From the NCBI GenBank assembly GCA_035604035.1, contig DATNJF010000346.1, positions 1 to 5,068 on the forward strand: 5,068 nucleotides of DNA, read 5' to 3'. This document shows positions 5,030 to 5,068 of the stretch, in pieces (the stretch's first letter is position 1; each line of letters opens with the position of its first letter). The DNA comes from DATARH01 sp035604035 (GTDB lineage: Bacteria; Pseudomonadota; Alphaproteobacteria; ATCC43930; CGMCC-115725). The notes beneath the pieces are model-generated. The model searched no databases and had not been told where the DNA came from. It saw nothing but the letters and a program-made list of their open reading frames with translations. The translations under genes were made by a program, and so were the position numbers.

Positions 5030-5068
5030 CTTCGCACTCTTCCGGCGCCGTAGGCCGCGACGCGCGCT

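Noticed and set aside
4538..5053. Plus-strand open frame of 171 codons
   Set aside because: It is the antisense of the coiled-coil gene and its translation is Arg/Asp/Leu-rich without motifs. The minus-strand frame has the ribosome-binding and junction logic.
1..5068. Search for CRISPR arrays, tRNA genes, insertion-sequence ends and attachment sites
   Set aside because: No regularly spaced repeats, cloverleaf-like segments, transposase motifs or terminal inverted repeats were found by eye.

Overview
The window is a block of phage or prophage head/packaging genes. All recognisable genes lie on the minus strand and read from the right edge to the left edge. GC is high by eye (roughly 60-65%). 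The abundance of CGATCG and TCGA words and the style of the proteins suggest an alphaproteobacterial phage or prophage, for example of a rhizobial or sphingomonad host. That assignment is an inference: no host gene, integrase or attachment site is visible.

In transcription order the genes are: a coiled-coil protein whose frame runs to the right edge (about 5029-4526); a ClpP-type serine protease, probably the prohead protease (4514-3978); an HK97-type portal protein (3968-2568); a large mosaic protein with two Cys4 zinc knuckles, a degenerate HNH-like segment, a helix-turn-helix and a duplicated terminal module (2552-1080); a single-pass membrane protein (1083-724); a small Ala/Arg-rich protein of unknown function (727-482); and a helix-turn-helix protein that looks like a terminase small subunit (481-11). 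The start codon of a further gene sits at position 6, and by position the terminase large subunit is the obvious candidate. Coding is continuous. Junctions are TGA/ATG overlaps, abutting codons or gaps of 4-15 bases, so this looks like one translationally coupled polycistron. I saw no promoter or terminator, no RNA gene and no stretch over 300 bases without a gene.

The portal and protease form the procapsid vertex and its maturation. The terminase-like protein would recognise phage DNA for packaging through that portal. Two points stand out. First, the order (protease, portal, accessory genes, then terminase-like gene) is the reverse of the usual terS-terL-portal-protease-capsid order. Second, the 490-residue mosaic protein carries the same 44-residue module near both ends, flanking zinc and HNH-like DNA-binding elements. 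I do not recognise that architecture as a named family, and it is the best candidate here for something undescribed.
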